A stretch of DNA of 64,000 nt from Streptomyces fildesensis (GTDB lineage: Bacteria; Actinomycetota; Actinomycetes; Streptomycetales; Streptomycetaceae), in NCBI RefSeq assembly GCF_016107395.1, contig NZ_JAAIKO010000034.1, positions 26,551 to 90,550 of the forward strand, written 5' to 3'. The notes under the pieces are model-generated. The model saw only the letters and a program-made list of their open reading frames with translations, was not told where the DNA came from and did not search any database. Positions 45,238-52,867 of the stretch are shown here, one piece after another. Position numbers and translations under genes: made by a program. Each line of letters begins with the position of its first letter. The stretch's first letter is position 1.

Positions 45238-48090
45238 ATGTCGTTGGAGTTCCGGCTGCTCGGCAGCATCGAGGCATATGCCGACGGCAGACCCGTGCCT
45301 CTTGGGCACGTCCGGCAGCGAAGCGTCCTGGCGGGCCTACTCGTCGACACGGGCCTGCCCCTGACCACGGACCAGTTGGCGCAACGCGTGTGGGGAGACC
45401 ACCCGCCCCGCCAGGCCCGGGCCACCCTGTACGGCTACATCTCCCGGCTGCGCCAGGCGCTCCCGGGCACCGACGAGGCGGACATCACCCGGCGGAGCGG
45501 CGGCTACGTGCTCGTGCTGGCCGACACCGTGACCGTGGACCTTCACGAGTTCCGCCGACGGGTCGCCGAGGCCCGCGACGGCGAGGAGTACGCCCCACTG
45601 GAACGTGCCCTGGCACTGTGGCACGGCGAGGCCCTCGCCGGTCTTGACACGCCCTGGTTCAACGCCCTGCGCGACACTCTCGACCGGGAGCGCTATGCCG
45701 CCCAACTAGCCCTGGACGACGAGTGGTTGCGGCGCGGACAGCACGCCGCGCTGCTGCCCTCCTTGACGGCGCGCTCGGCCGCGGCTCCCTTCGACGAACG
45801 CCTCGCGAGCCAGTTGATGCTCGCCCTGCACCGCGGCGGCCGATCCGCCGAGGCGCTTGCCCACTACCAGGGCGTACGGCGCCGGCTCTCGCGTGAACTC
45901 GGCATCGGCCCCGGCCCGATGCTGCGGCAGATCCAGGCCGCCGTCCTGCGCCAGGACGTGGAACCCGGACCCGAGGCGCAGGACGGCCGGGGGCTGCCCG
46001 AGGGGCGGACGATCGCCCGGACCCTGCGGAAGATCACCGCGTCGCCTGCCCAACTGCCGCCGCCTGTCGCCCCGTTCACCGGTCGGCGCGACGAACTCAT
46101 GCGGCTTGACTGCCTGCTGGCCACCGCTTCCCCCGGCCGGATGCGCCCGACCGCGGTCGTCGTGTCGGGCACCCCCGGCGTCGGTAAGACCGCATTGGCC
46201 GTGCACTGGGCCCACCGGGTGCGGCATGCCTTCCCCGATGGGCAGTTGTACATGAATCTGCGCGGGTTCGACCCGGGCGGACCGGCGGTGAGCCCGGCCG
46301 AGGCGGTTCGGGTCTTCCTGGACGCCCTTGGGGTGCCGTCGGCTCGCATCCCGCTCGGCCTGGAGGCACGGGTCGGCATGTTCCGCAGCCTGCTGGCCGA
46401 CCGGCGGGTACTGGTGGTGCTGGACAACGCCCGCCATGCCGACCAGGTCCGCCCGCTGCTGCCCGGTGCACCCGGCAGTCTGGCGCTGGTCACCAGCCGT
46501 GACCGGCTCATGAGCCTGGCCGCCACAGGAGGCGCCCACCTGCTGTCCGTCGATCCGCTCGCCCCGGGCGAGGCCCGGGACCTGCTGACCGGCCGGCTCG
46601 GTGCCCGCCGGACAACCGCGGAACCCGGCGCGGTGGACGAGATCGCCGGCCGGTGTGCGGGACTGCCGCTGGCCCTGGCGATCGTGGCCGCCCGCGCCGC
46701 CGCACAGCCGCGGCTGCCGCTGGCCGCGCTCGTCGAGGAACTGCGGCAGACCGGCAGCCGCCTGGACGCCTTGGACGGCGGCGATCCGGCCAGCCGGGTG
46801 CGGGAAGTGTTCTCCTGGTCCCAGGACGCGCTGAGCACCGACGCCGCTCGGCTCTTCCGACTGCTGGGCCTCCATCCCGGTCCCGACATCGGCCTGCCGG
46901 TGATCGCCGCCCTGGCCGGGGTGCCACCGGCGCGCGCCCGCACCCTGCTGGCCGAACTGGTCCAGGGCCACCTTGTGTCCGAGTACGCCCCGCGCCGCTA
47001 CGCCCTCCACGACCTGCTGCGGGCCTACGCCACCGAACTCGTCGGCGAGCGCGACGGCGAGGAGACCCGGTCCGCGGCGACGCATCGGATGCTCGACCAC
47101 TACCTGCACACCGCCCTCGCCGCCGACGTACTGCTCACCCCACGGCTCGATCCGTCGCCCCTGCCCCCCGCCCGGCCGGGCGCCACCCCCACGCGGCCCG
47201 CCGACCACCAGGAGGCGCTGGCCTGGTTCACGGCCGAACACCCCGTCCTCCTGGCCGCGGTCGAACTCGCTGCCGCCACCGGCTTCGACCCGCACGCGTG
47301 GCAGCTCGCCGCCACCCTCACCACCTTCCTCGACCGGCACGGTTACTGGGAGCCGCTGGCCGCGGCCCAGACCACCGCGCTGGAGGCCGCACGCCGCCGG
47401 GGCGACACGGCCGGAGAAGCCGACGCCCACCGCAGTCTCGGACTTGCCCAGGACCGACTGGGCCACTCCGACGACGCCCGCACGCACTACGCACACGCGC
47501 TGGACCTGTTCGGTGCACTCGGCAGCCACCCCGGCCGGGCCCGCACCCACCAGCACCTGTCCCGGATGTCCGAGGCCCAGGGACGCCACGAGCAAGCCCT
47601 GGACCACGCCCGCAACAGCCTGCAGCACTACCGGGCCGCCGACGATCGGGCCGGACAGGCCGCGGCCCTCAACCACATCGGTTTCATTCGAGCCCAACTC
47701 GGCGACCACCAGCCGGCGCTGACCCACTGCCAAGAAGCCCTCGCCCTGGCCGAAGGGTCCAGTGACCTCAACGGCCAGGCCCACACCTGGGACAGCCTCG
47801 GCTACATCCACCACCATCTCGGCCGGCACCGCCGCGCCGTCGACTGCTACCTGCACGCCGTAGCCCTCTTCCGCCAAACCGGCGACCGCCGAAGCGAAGC
47901 CGCAGGCCTCCTGTGCCTCGGCGACGCCCACCATGCCGCCGCCGACCCCGCCGGCGCCCGTGACGCCTGGATCGGTGCCCTGGCCCTCTTCGAAGAACTC
48001 GGCCACCCGGACGCCAAGCTGCCGCGCGCCAGACTCATGGGCCACCACGACAGAGACCCGGCCGACACGCCGCAGCCCGCACACCGCTGA
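45238..48090 (+). CDS. AfsR/SARP-type regulator with NB-ARC and TPR domains
   Basis: A 950-residue activator resembling AfsR/DnrI-type proteins fused to a STAND ATPase. The winged helix is residues 1-90 (LEFRLLGSIEAYADGRPVPL, QRVWGDHPPRQARATLYGYI), BTAD about 95-240 (LARLALDDEWLRRGQHAALL-like helices), NB-ARC with P-loop VVVSGTPGVGKTALAVHWAH (about 302-321) and Walker B VLVVLDNARHADQV. TPR repeats fill about 700-930 (GLAQDRLGHSDDARTHYAHA, GYIHHHLGRHRRAVDCYLHA). ATG 45238 follows a GGGGG site. It is not closely alike in sequence to the SARP at 40.2 kb, so not a recent duplicate. Likely targets are the FAD oxidase and nearby biosynthetic genes. Confidence 0.88.
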   Translation: MSLEFRLLGSIEAYADGRPVPLGHVRQRSVLAGLLVDTGLPLTTDQLAQRVWGDHPPRQARATLYGYISRLRQALPGTDEADITRRSGGYVLVLADTVTVDLHEFRRRVAEARDGEEYAPLERALALWHGEALAGLDTPWFNALRDTLDRERYAAQLALDDEWLRRGQHAALLPSLTARSAAAPFDERLASQLMLALHRGGRSAEALAHYQGVRRRLSRELGIGPGPMLRQIQAAVLRQDVEPGPEAQDGRGLPEGRTIARTLRKITASPAQLPPPVAPFTGRRDELMRLDCLLATASPGRMRPTAVVVSGTPGVGKTALAVHWAHRVRHAFPDGQLYMNLRGFDPGGPAVSPAEAVRVFLDALGVPSARIPLGLEARVGMFRSLLADRRVLVVLDNARHADQVRPLLPGAPGSLALVTSRDRLMSLAATGGAHLLSVDPLAPGEARDLLTGRLGARRTTAEPGAVDEIAGRCAGLPLALAIVAARAAAQPRLPLAALVEELRQTGSRLDALDGGDPASRVREVFSWSQDALSTDAARLFRLLGLHPGPDIGLPVIAALAGVPPARARTLLAELVQGHLVSEYAPRRYALHDLLRAYATELVGERDGEETRSAATHRMLDHYLHTALAADVLLTPRLDPSPLPPARPGATPTRPADHQEALAWFTAEHPVLLAAVELAAATGFDPHAWQLAATLTTFLDRHGYWEPLAAAQTTALEAARRRGDTAGEADAHRSLGLAQDRLGHSDDARTHYAHALDLFGALGSHPGRARTHQHLSRMSEAQGRHEQALDHARNSLQHYRAADDRAGQAAALNHIGFIRAQLGDHQPALTHCQEALALAEGSSDLNGQAHTWDSLGYIHHHLGRHRRAVDCYLHAVALFRQTGDRRSEAAGLLCLGDAHHAAADPAGARDAWIGALALFEELGHPDAKLPRARLMGHHDRDPADTPQPAHR

Positions 48091-48180
48091 CCTGGCCGTC
48101 GAACCGGCTGGGGGCGGGGAGAACAGGCCGTGGGCGGCTCCCGACGACGGAGACGGGATCTCTGGCCGGGTGCGAGTCCG

Positions 48181-48450
48181 TCAAAGACGTCGTCCGGGCC
48201 TGTTGAGATCGGCGAGCTTTCGGACGTGGTGGACTTGCAGTCCGGCCTGTCCCTCGCACATCTCGCACTGTCCGGCGAGGAGCCGATGGATCTGCTCGTT
48301 TCGCCGGGCGGTGGCCAGGGGCGGGTTGCGGTCGGTCAGGACGGTGGCGCGCTGCCGTTTGAGCGGGATCCCGCCGAAGCGGGAGACCAGCGGTTTCCTG
48401 ACCTTGTCACGCTGCACCGCGACCTGGAAGCAGGTCCGCCCACCACTGGT
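48181..48450 (-). pseudogene. Group II intron maturase C-terminal (HNH) relic
   Basis: Reads RTCFQVAVQRDKVRKPLVSR then FGGIPLKRQRATVLTDR, and the zinc/HNH start CEMCEGQAGLQVHHVRKLAD LNRPG. This matches the end of group II intron-encoded reverse transcriptases (FGGIPLKR and CxxC...VHHIR...LADL, recalled). The last block with the second Cys pair and the whole RT domain are gone. Confidence 0.65.
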
Positions 48451-48706
48451 CAGGGCGGCATTCCCACCAGCGGCCACGCTGTGCCGCGTTCGTCCATGAC
48501 GATCCGGTCGCCCAGGAGTATCAGATGGCCGGTGGGAGCCACATGAAAGTGCGCCTGCAGGACCCGAATCCTGTAAACCCCCCCACAGGTTCGTGGGCTG
48601 GCCTGCATTCGATGAATCAGAGTAATGCGATTGCTCTACCCGCCATCGTGGCGCCCTTGAATGATTCTCCTGTCAGGCTCAATCAGCCCTGAGAAGGAGC
48701 GGAAGC

Positions 48707-48832
48707 ATGAAGTCCACCATCAAGATGAAGCGCCCCGCGGCCAAGAAGATCAGTGTCCGGCGCACCGGCGACGTCCGTCTGACGACGGCGGCGTTCTGCG
48801 GCGGCTCGACCACCTACTGGGTGCAGGCCTGA
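48707..48832 (+). CDS. Putative RiPP precursor peptide
   Basis: A 41-residue peptide. AAGGAG lies 9 bases before the ATG, and a strong hairpin follows the TGA. The leader-like N-terminus MKSTIKMKRPAAKKISVRRT is strongly basic. The C-terminal half GDVRLTTAAFCGGSTTYWVQ (plus Ala) carries Thr26, Thr27, Cys31, Ser34, Thr35, Thr36, Tyr37 and Trp38, as expected of a modified core. The following genes encode a PqqD-like domain fused to a membrane protease, a TPR protein and a flavin reductase. The peptide does not match any RiPP class I know. It could also be an unmodified secreted signal peptide. Confidence 0.68.
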   Translation: MKSTIKMKRPAAKKISVRRTGDVRLTTAAFCGGSTTYWVQA

Positions 48833-48838
48833 TCTTCT

Positions 48839-48885
48839 GAGAGCGGCGGCCCGGCTGCCGGATGGTATGCCGGGCCGCCGCTCTC
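48839..48885 (+). terminator. Hairpin between the precursor and downstream genes
   Basis: A perfect 17-bp stem (48839-48855 with 48869-48885, starting GAGAGCGGCGGC) around a 13-base loop, six bases after the precursor stop. It probably ends or attenuates most transcripts, giving much more precursor than enzyme mRNA, as in many peptide loci. Confidence 0.85.
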
Positions 48886-48904
48886 ACGGACGCTGGGAGT
48901 GCTG

Positions 48905-50101
48905 ATGGCCGATATGGGTGTTGAGTTCTATCCGCTGAGTTTCGTGCCCGAGGGGGCCGACGTGGTCATCGGTCGGACCGAGACGGGGACGTACGCCGTT
49001 CTGCCCGGTGACGGCGCCGAGTTGCTGCGACGGCTCGAGGGGGGTTCGACGGTCGCCGAAGCCGCCGCGTGGTACGAGCGGAGCTTCGGCGAGCCGGTGG
49101 ACGTGGACGACTTCCTCGAGTCCCTGAGCGAATTGGGCTTCATCAGGGCGCCCGGCAGCGCGGCCGCCGTGACGGCCGCTGCGCCTCGGTTCCAGTGGTT
49201 GGGGCGGGCGCTGTTCTCCACACCGGCTTGGTTGGTGTACGGGGCTGTCGCCGTCTGTGCCCTGATCGAGCTTGTCCGGCAGCCGGGCCTGCGACCCTCG
49301 TACTCCCAGGTGTACTTCACCGGATCGCTCGTCGTCGTCGAGGTGACGCTGCTGTTAGGACAGATTCCACTGGCTTTCCTGCACGAGGCCTACCATGTCC
49401 TGGCCGGTCAGCGTCTCGGGCTGCACAGCCGGCTCGGCATCAGCAATCGGTACAACTACGTGGTTTTCGAAACCCGGACCAACGGCCTGTTCAGCGTGCC
49501 GCGCAGGCAGCGCTATCTTCCGTTCCTGGCCGGAATGCTGATCGACACCGTGGTGGTCGGCGCCCTGGACCTGACAGCGGCTCTGCTGCGCAACGGCCAC
49601 GGTTCCACGGCGTTCGTCGGACGGACGTGTCTGGCGTTGTCGTTCTCGGTGCTGGCCCGGCTCGGCTGGCAGCTTCTACTACATCTGCGCACCGATCTGT
49701 ACTACGTCCTGAGTACCGCTCTGAACTGCCACGACCTCCACGAGGCGAGCAGGTCCATACTGGTCAACCGCCTGCGCCGGCTCTCCGGCCGGACCACCGG
49801 CCTCATTGACGAGACCCAGTGGACCGACCGCGATCGCAAGATCGGGGGCTGGTACGGATGGCTCATCGCCTTCGGATTCACGGGGACCGTAGTCCTGGCC
49901 GTCTTCGTCACCGGACCGGTCGCGGTGACCTATGCCGTGCGCACCGGCCGGGGGTTGCTGGCCGGTACGGGGACTTGGCACTTCCTGGATTCCCTGGTCG
50001 CACTGCTCATATTCACCGTCCAGATCGTGCTGCCGGCCGCGTTGGCCTGGCGCAAGCGGGGCCGCAACGCCGGACGCAAGCCGAAGCTACTCACCGCCTG
50101 A
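48905..50101 (+). CDS. PqqD-like domain fused to an M50-type membrane metalloprotease
   Basis: A 398-residue protein. The N-terminal 80 residues (FYPLSFVPEGADVVIGRTET, ELLRRLEGGSTVAEAAAWYE, VDDFLESLSELGFI) look like a PqqD-type RiPP recognition element that binds leader peptides. The rest is a polytopic membrane domain with about six helices. It has the zinc motif HEAYH at residues 160-164 inside a helix and a downstream LPFLAGMLIDTVVV whose Asp could be the third ligand, the site-2-protease layout. It should bind the precursor and cleave it in the membrane, perhaps coupled to release. GGGAG precedes the ATG at 48905. Next gene follows after 14 bp. Confidence 0.8.
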   Translation: MADMGVEFYPLSFVPEGADVVIGRTETGTYAVLPGDGAELLRRLEGGSTVAEAAAWYERSFGEPVDVDDFLESLSELGFIRAPGSAAAVTAAAPRFQWLGRALFSTPAWLVYGAVAVCALIELVRQPGLRPSYSQVYFTGSLVVVEVTLLLGQIPLAFLHEAYHVLAGQRLGLHSRLGISNRYNYVVFETRTNGLFSVPRRQRYLPFLAGMLIDTVVVGALDLTAALLRNGHGSTAFVGRTCLALSFSVLARLGWQLLLHLRTDLYYVLSTALNCHDLHEASRSILVNRLRRLSGRTTGLIDETQWTDRDRKIGGWYGWLIAFGFTGTVVLAVFVTGPVAVTYAVRTGRGLLAGTGTWHFLDSLVALLIFTVQIVLPAALAWRKRGRNAGRKPKLLTA

Positions 50102-50115
50102 AGGAGTGATGTCAG

Positions 50116-52269
50116 ATGTCTCGCCACCTGCACGTCGTCGGGGCCCGCGCCCGTGACCGGCGCCCGATGCTGGAACAGCCCGCCGGGGCCGTCTTCGCCT
50201 CCTGCCACAAGGGACTGCGAGGACCCTACACGGGAGTGGACACCATCCTCGCCGCCGTCCTGCCCGACGTCGTACGCAGGTGGCCCGACCTGGTCGATTA
50301 CCACCGCTTGGAGATCCTGGAGGCTATCCCGGAGCTGAGCGAGCTGATCGGTCCGGCGCCGTACACCCTCGCCAAGGACGCGCCGTTCATGGAGCGCACC
50401 CGCTGGTACGGGGACACCATGACCCGCTGCTTCTCCCAAGGGATCATCACCTTGTTGCGCGAGTACGCACGGCGCCTGCGCGAGATGGGATCCGTGCCGC
50501 CGACCCTGGTGTTCGACGCCGTGCACCGTGCCGAAGGCACGACGCAGCAGTTCGTCGCGCTGTTCGTCCGCCGCGTCGGCGCGGACCTGTGGCCCGCGGT
50601 GATCGGCACCGACGGCGGCGTGGGGTCCGCGTTGGAAGCCGCCCTGACGGAGTTCACCGATCGGGTGGAGGCCGTCCCGTGCCCGGACTCCGAGCAGTGG
50701 TCCCCCACAGACCTCGTGGCCGAGTACATCCTGTCGGACGGGACCTGCGACGACCCCGCGGCCTACCGGGCCTATCTGGAGCTTGACCCGGACGAGCGCG
50801 CGGTCCTGCACGACCGGCGCGCCGAAGAGCTGGAACCGGAAGCGTCGTGGGGCGTGCGGACCGCCGCGCTCGCCTACCACCGGGAGCGGGGTACCGATCC
50901 CCGCGGCAAGGGCGTCACGGCCCTGCGAACCGCGGCCGAGTACCTCACCCTCATGGGCTTCCAGCGGGCGGCGCTGGAGATGAGCGAACGCGGCAGGGCG
51001 CTCACCGACCCCGTCCACGACGCGGACACGTACCGGAAGTTCACCAACATCCTCATCGCCCAAGTGCTCGGGCTGGGGCGGCTGGACGAAGCCGCGGCAC
51101 TCTGCAGCGAAGTACGCCGACGGTACGCGCAGCCGCTGGCTCACATGACCACCAGCTACTTCATGGCGATGATCTACACGCGGTTCATGGTGCCCCGGGA
51201 CAACGAGAAGGCGCTCGACTTCCAGAACAACGCCGTGGTCATCGCGAACGGCCTGGCCGACGAGCGGCTGCGCTTGATCCACAGCGGCTTCCAGGACAAC
51301 GCTCTGGCGCTGATCGAGATGCACCGCGGCAATCTGCCCCACGCGCTGAGCCTGGTGGACGGCGCGATTACGCGCGCGGACGGCCGGCTTGGACCGGACG
51401 AGTGGGTGCTGCATCGCTCGCAGCTGCTCTTCAACCGCGCCCGCCTGCTCGGCGCGATGCGCCGTGACGACGAGGCCTACGATGTGCTCACGACGTTGTC
51501 CGAGATGGACCCGCGCTACACCGAATATCTTACCGAGCGTGCCAAGATCTGCCGGCGGCGCGGCGACTTGGAGGCGGCCATCCGGGACTACGATCGCGCC
51601 GCGGAACTCGGACCGCCCTTGGTCGAGGTCTACCACAACCGGGGCTCGGCCTACGCCGAACTCGGCATGATCGAGCAGGCTCTCACCGACTTCGATTTTG
51701 TCCTCGACATGGAGCCCGACGACGCGGACACCCTCCTGAGCCGCGCCGAGCTACTGGTCGATGGGGGAGAACTCGACGGCGCGGCCGCGGACGTCGAGCG
51801 CGCGCTGAAGCTGGTCGACGGCGATCCCCGGCTGCACTGCCTGCGCGGCATGATCCACCTCGCGGCAGGGGACGCCGCACTGGCGCTGCCCTGTTTCGAC
51901 GCAGCCCTGGCCCAGGATCCCGACTACCCGGCCGCCCTGGTCAATCGAGCGGTCGCACTGTTCGAGCTGTCCGAACCCGGCCGGTCCGTCTCGGACCTGA
52001 CCCGGGCCTTGGAGCTGTCCGATGCTGCCGCGGACCTGCTTCTCAACCGGGGGATCGCCTACACGGCCTGCGAGGACACCGCAGCGGCGCTCGCCGACTT
52101 CGACCTCGCACTCACGCTCCCGGACGCCGATCGTCCGGAGTTGCTCTACCGACGCGCACTGTGCCTGATCGGCGCGGGCGACCGGGACCAAGCCGAGGCG
52201 GACCTGCTCGAGTGCCGGCGGCTCGGCACGCGGACAGAAGAAATCGACGACCTGCTGGCGAAGGCCTGA
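50116..52269 (+). CDS. Large TPR protein of the peptide locus
   Basis: A 717-residue soluble protein. The N-terminal 210 residues (FASCHKGLRGPYTGVDTILA, ELSELIGPAPYTLAKDAPFM, TLVFDAVHRAEGTTQQFVAL) look like a degenerate ATPase-type domain of the kind found before TPR arrays, without a visible Walker A. From about residue 260 the protein is TPR-rich, with clear repeats near the end: YDRAAELGPPLVEVYHNRGS, FDFVLDMEPDDADTLLSRAE and FDAALAQDPDYPAALVNRAV. It probably acts as a scaffold or sensor. AAGGAG lies before the ATG at 50116. It follows the protease by 14 bp and precedes the flavin reductase by 49 bp, so the three form one operon. Its role in peptide maturation is unknown. Confidence 0.78.
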   Translation: MSRHLHVVGARARDRRPMLEQPAGAVFASCHKGLRGPYTGVDTILAAVLPDVVRRWPDLVDYHRLEILEAIPELSELIGPAPYTLAKDAPFMERTRWYGDTMTRCFSQGIITLLREYARRLREMGSVPPTLVFDAVHRAEGTTQQFVALFVRRVGADLWPAVIGTDGGVGSALEAALTEFTDRVEAVPCPDSEQWSPTDLVAEYILSDGTCDDPAAYRAYLELDPDERAVLHDRRAEELEPEASWGVRTAALAYHRERGTDPRGKGVTALRTAAEYLTLMGFQRAALEMSERGRALTDPVHDADTYRKFTNILIAQVLGLGRLDEAAALCSEVRRRYAQPLAHMTTSYFMAMIYTRFMVPRDNEKALDFQNNAVVIANGLADERLRLIHSGFQDNALALIEMHRGNLPHALSLVDGAITRADGRLGPDEWVLHRSQLLFNRARLLGAMRRDDEAYDVLTTLSEMDPRYTEYLTERAKICRRRGDLEAAIRDYDRAAELGPPLVEVYHNRGSAYAELGMIEQALTDFDFVLDMEPDDADTLLSRAELLVDGGELDGAAADVERALKLVDGDPRLHCLRGMIHLAAGDAALALPCFDAALAQDPDYPAALVNRAVALFELSEPGRSVSDLTRALELSDAAADLLLNRGIAYTACEDTAAALADFDLALTLPDADRPELLYRRALCLIGAGDRDQAEADLLECRRLGTRTEEIDDLLAKA

Positions 52270-52318
52270 GCCGGCCTTCGGGCCGCCGTTTCGGCAGCGA
52301 GAAGAAGGAGTCACCACT

Positions 52319-52867
52319 ATGACAGTGAGCGCTCAGAGCTTCCGTGACGTCATGGCCTGCCTGGCGATGCCGGTGGCGGTGGTCAGCACGGTCGACGGGA
52401 CCGGCGGGTGGCACGGCGCCACGCTCGGCTCGGTCGTCTCGCTCTCCTTGGATCCGCCGCTGGTGATGTTCGCCCTCGGGAGCGGCACGAGCGTGCATCG
52501 GCCGGTGTGCGACAGCGGACGCTTCTGCATCAGCATCCTCAACGCCGGCCAACGCGCGACCGCCGAACGGTTCGCCGGCGAACCGGCGGGCCGCTTCGCC
52601 GCGGACATTGTCTCCCTGGACGGTGTCCCCGCGGTCGGCGCGGCCGCGGGCTGGCTGCTCTGCAACCGGTCCGATCTGGTCGAAGCCGGGGATCACACCA
52701 TCGTGATCGGCCGGGTCGAGCACGCTTTGCGCGGCCCCCACAGCCCCGCCGGGCCGCTGCTGTACCACGAGCGCCGGTATCACCGGCTCGGTGTGGCGGC
52801 CGAGCTGCACAGCCTGCACTCGGCCGGAGACGTACATCAGTCCTCCTATGCTGACACCCCGGCCTGA
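52319..52867 (+). CDS. Flavin reductase-domain protein (HpaC/DIM6-NTAB type)
   Basis: A 182-residue FMN-binding split-barrel protein. Family blocks: AQSFRDVMACLAMPVAVVST, GATLGSVVSLSLDPPLVMFA with LGSGTSVHRPV, and FCISILNAGQRATAERFAG. These proteins reduce FMN or FAD with NAD(P)H for partner oxygenases, or bind flavin for their own redox reaction. No partner monooxygenase lies in the operon, so it may act on the peptide directly or serve a distant enzyme. AGAAGGAG precedes the ATG at 52319. The 3' end overlaps the convergent LuxR gene by 22 bp. Confidence 0.85.
   Translation: MTVSAQSFRDVMACLAMPVAVVSTVDGTGGWHGATLGSVVSLSLDPPLVMFALGSGTSVHRPVCDSGRFCISILNAGQRATAERFAGEPAGRFAADIVSLDGVPAVGAAAGWLLCNRSDLVEAGDHTIVIGRVEHALRGPHSPAGPLLYHERRYHRLGVAAELHSLHSAGDVHQSSYADTPA

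Noticed and set aside
45706..48084. 792-codon open frame antisense to the second SARP gene
   Set aside because: Gly/Val/Gln-rich shadow of GC-rich codons; the plus-strand frame has clear domains and motifs.
49930..51636. 568-codon minus-strand frame across the TPR gene
   Set aside because: Antisense shadow of the TPR protein, with no recognisable family.
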